NCBI RefSeq assembly: GCF_028476545.1
Contig: NW_026732612.1
Coordinates: 339,001 to 403,000 of the forward strand
Length of the DNA stretch: 64,000 nt
Direction of reading: 5' to 3'
From: Physella acuta
Taxonomy: Eukaryota > Mollusca > Gastropoda > Physidae
The notes beneath the pieces are model-generated. The model did no database searches and was not told the origin of the DNA. It saw only the letters and a list, made by a program, of their open reading frames with translations. The translations under genes and the position numbers were made by a program. Numbering within the stretch: the first letter of the stretch is position 1; every line of letters starts with the position of its first letter. Positions 61,561-64,000 of this stretch are shown in pieces.

Positions 61561-61789
61561 GAACCTCCGTCGCCCTCCGACATTCAAAAGATATCACACC
61601 ACTTTTTGTCTTTGTTTTGTTGTTATAGCTATTTCCGTTATTGAAAGTTGTTGAATCGAACAAATATAATAAAACAGAATAGGTAATGAAATGTATTGCA
61701 TTACTGTTAAACAATAGATAGCTTGAGGTTTTAATACATGGAAAGAAATCTTGTAGAATTACAAGTCCACCTACGTTAACAATAACATA

Positions 61790-62224
61790 GGGGTCATCCA
61801 TAAATGAAGTCACGCTTTTTTTGATGATTGTTACCCCCCCCCCCTCTCCCCTCCGTCACACATCGTGACAAAAAGCCAGACCCCTCCCCTCTAAAATGAC
61901 GTCACACCTCAGCCTACAACCCTTCTCAAAATTGCAGTTGAATTTTTCTTAAAACATCTATATTTTTTTTCAAAATCTTGCCTAAACTCTCTCAACATAG
62001 AGTGTTTTAATCAATTCCTATTACAATTTATTAAAACAGTTTTTTAAAACGCGAAATAACGGCTAAAATTTGTTTTCTAACATTACGTTTTTTTTGCACA
62101 CAAAAAATGTGACGTCCCACCATCTGACCCCCCCCCCCCCCCCCCGCCAACCTCATCACACACCGTCAAAAAACTACGGACCCCCCTACCCCCTACGAGT
62201 GTGACGTCATTTATGGACGACCCC
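61790..62224. mobile_element. 435-bp MITE with ~25-bp inverted ends
   Basis: GGGGTCATCCATAAATGAAG and GTGACGTCATTTATGGACGA plus CCCC are inverted termini, flanked by CATA on both sides. The interior has long C tracts. The superfamily is unclear; the four-base duplication may be coincidental. Short frames in it are not called. Confidence 0.75.
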
Positions 62225-62647
62225 CATACTACCCTAGTAGTCTTATGATCGACCATTGTCACCTAGGTCAGTGATGTGCTGCTGTAGACACATGTATCAA
62301 TCATTGCATCAGACGAAGTGTGTGTTGAGAATTCAATTTAGACGGTGAAAAAAAGTGTTGATCATTAAGCAGATCTACACAATATACTACAGCAGCACTT
62401 ATCATTTATCGAGACAGATAGCCTACGTGTTACTGAAAGGGTAGGGTGTGTACACATAACATTAGTTAAGATAATAATATCTGTGTATTGTTTATTAGTA
62501 GATCTGGGATCAAGATCTCGATTTAGTTTTAATCCACAACAAAACTATCAGCGTAAGAGATCGTCATGGCTAAGGTACATATTAAATATTTAACGACAGT
62601 AATTTTAAGTATTAATTATTTATATATAAGATCTATATATGCAATTA
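62225..62647. other. spacer
   Basis: Contains ATCGTCATGGCTAAGGTACA near 62559, an ATG followed by a donor-like GTACAT, but no partner exon can be supported. Confidence 0.35.
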
Positions 62648-63171
62648 TATCGTTTTAGGTACGTAAAATCGCCAACGGCTAGTAATGTACGATACGTTAC
62701 CTCATTGTCAAGGCTTTGATAGAAGTATATTATTGTGATATATTGTGTCAAATAATATAGATAAATGAATAATAAACCTAAATCAATAGCTAAATATATC
62801 AATATAGTCAAGAAATTAATTTTAAACAGCAGTGTTTGCTAGCAGGATTTACTATATAAAAAGAGGCCATCTGTAAGTTAGAGTGGCTTCCCCTGAATTT
62901 TGCGCTATGAGTTTGCTATAAAAATAACAAGCTGGCTGCTATAGTAAATGAGCATGGTTGCATCTGTTGGAGACATTGCTAGTCTTCATTTATTACTGAA
63001 AAGTTTTAATTCAGTCGTTTAAAAACAGGTACATAAATGAAACAAGGAAACATTTTTGTATTTTTCAAAACATAAATCCTACTCAAAATATGGAATAATT
63101 ATTAAAATTTAAGGGGTCTCCTGTTTTTCACATTACTAGTCGCGGGCGATTTTACGTACTTAAAACGATAG
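62648..63171. mobile_element. inverted-repeat element with ~41-bp arms
   Basis: TATCGTTTTAGGTACGTAAA plus ATCGCC and ACTAGTCGCGGGCGATTTTA plus CGTACTTAAAACGATA are reverse complements apart from four mismatches, separated by ~440 bp. The interior includes AACAGCAGTGTTTGCTAGCA and TATATAAAAAGAGGCCA, repeated at 63890-64000, so a second copy probably runs off the window edge. Confidence 0.65.
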
Positions 63172-63180
63172 ATTACCCAA

Positions 63181-63484
<304 letters not shown>

Positions 63485-63509
63485 TTATATAATATATATT
63501 AATCATTAA

Positions 63510-63556
63510 AAAATCATAATAAGAATAATAAGAATAGTAACAATAATAATAATAAC

Positions 63557-63588
<32 letters not shown>
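63510..63588. repeat. (AAT)n microsatellite
   Basis: AATAATAATAATAAT with AAC and AAG interruptions. Poly-Tyr frames on the minus strand are artefacts. Confidence 0.9.
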
Positions 63589-63589
<1 letters not shown>

Positions 63590-63778
63590 CGACCATTAGT
63601 AACGCTAACATATTGCATCAGTTACACTGTTTACAACGTCAAATAATTTGTTTACGTGTTATAGAAAAATCATATTCATTCGTGTCACTTTAGTGCATGA
63701 CGCAATCTGCATCACAATCTGCATCATTGTTAACAGGATGCTATTTGGTACGGCGGCGCATAGTCCCGCTACCCTTAT

Positions 63779-63868
63779 AGGGCTGGTAAGTAGGTCACCA
63801 ACCAGTTCTACGGCTCAATAAACACTGCATGAGCCATAGAACTGGTTGGTGACGTACTTACCAGCCCT
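63779..63868. mobile_element. 90-bp hairpin MITE (copy 2)
   Basis: AGGGCTGGTAAGTAGGTCAC and GTGACGTACTTACCAGCCCT form near-perfect arms continuing through CAACCAGTTCTACGGCTCA, with the loop ATAAACACTGC. Same length as 16751-16840 and better preserved. Confidence 0.88.
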
Positions 63869-63889
63869 TTCGAAGTAGGCCTATATTAT

Positions 63890-64000
63890 AGGTAACTGAA
63901 TACTAAACCAAAATCAATGGCTAGATATATCAATATTAGCCAGAAATTAACTTTAAACAGCAGTGTTTGCGAGCAAGATTTGATATATAAACCGCGACCA
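63890..64000. repeat. direct repeat of 62760-62870, cut by window edge
   Basis: AAAATCAATGGCTAGATATA and TTTAAACAGCAGTGTTTGCG match the interior of the element at 62648-63171. The copy continues past base 64000. Confidence 0.7.

Noticed and set aside
62559-62575. Start codon plus donor site as a first exon of a new gene
   Set aside because: Only three codons before the GT and no matching downstream exon could be identified in the window.

Overview
This window is eukaryotic nuclear DNA, AT-rich and repeat-dense, most likely from a gastropod mollusc. The evidence is the gene content rather than any single diagnostic gene: a GRL101-type receptor (leucine-rich-repeat GPCR with LDLa and C-type-lectin modules, first known from the pond snail Lymnaea), two GIMAP/AIG1 GTPases (a family expanded in snails), GT-AG introns, a TATA-box promoter and many short non-autonomous transposons. 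No organism assignment was tested by search.

Layout. 1-3.8 kb holds minisatellites and repeats. 3.9-4.9 kb (+) is a compact two-exon Ser/Thr kinase with a TATA box. 8.5-13.6 kb (+) is a large GPCR gene; its signal-peptide exon at 9212-9266 lies 0.9 kb upstream of the main exon and directly abuts a 47-bp minisatellite. 14.6-16.6 kb is a 470-bp tandem array. 17.2-46.1 kb is the core of the window: a minus-strand cluster of F-box genes resembling FBXO33. Three copies (A, B, C) reconstruct as complete four-exon genes with identical intron phases and nearly identical exon lengths, and a fourth (D) is a decayed copy split by a transposon. Copies A and B lie in a roughly 7-kb duplicated block (17.2-24.05 kb and 28.4-35.5 kb). 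Gene A looks like a mosaic: promoter and 5' half like C, 3' half and downstream DNA like B. 48.3-49.4 kb and 57.9-59.1 kb (-) are the two GIMAP-like GTPases. 59-64 kb is repeats.

Mobile elements. A Helitron-like non-autonomous family has seven copies. They start with TC, carry a GC-rich hairpin about 11 nt from the 3' end, make no target duplication and mostly sit between A and T; comparison of the gene A and gene C promoters shows the empty site. There are several hAT groups with 8-bp target duplications, including a degraded autonomous element with a BED-finger/transposase relic (25812-27585) and a composite nested pair that appears to have moved as a unit. Also present are tRNA-derived SINEs, a 90-bp hairpin MITE found twice (once nested in a Helitron-like copy), a MITE with TAA target duplication, and minisatellites, some of which produce long meaningless open frames.

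Functional reading. The receptor and the GIMAP genes are of types often linked to recognition or immunity in snails, and the F-box genes would supply substrate receptors to SCF ubiquitin ligases. No operon-like cooperation is implied. No retrovirus-like or Polinton-like element was recognised.
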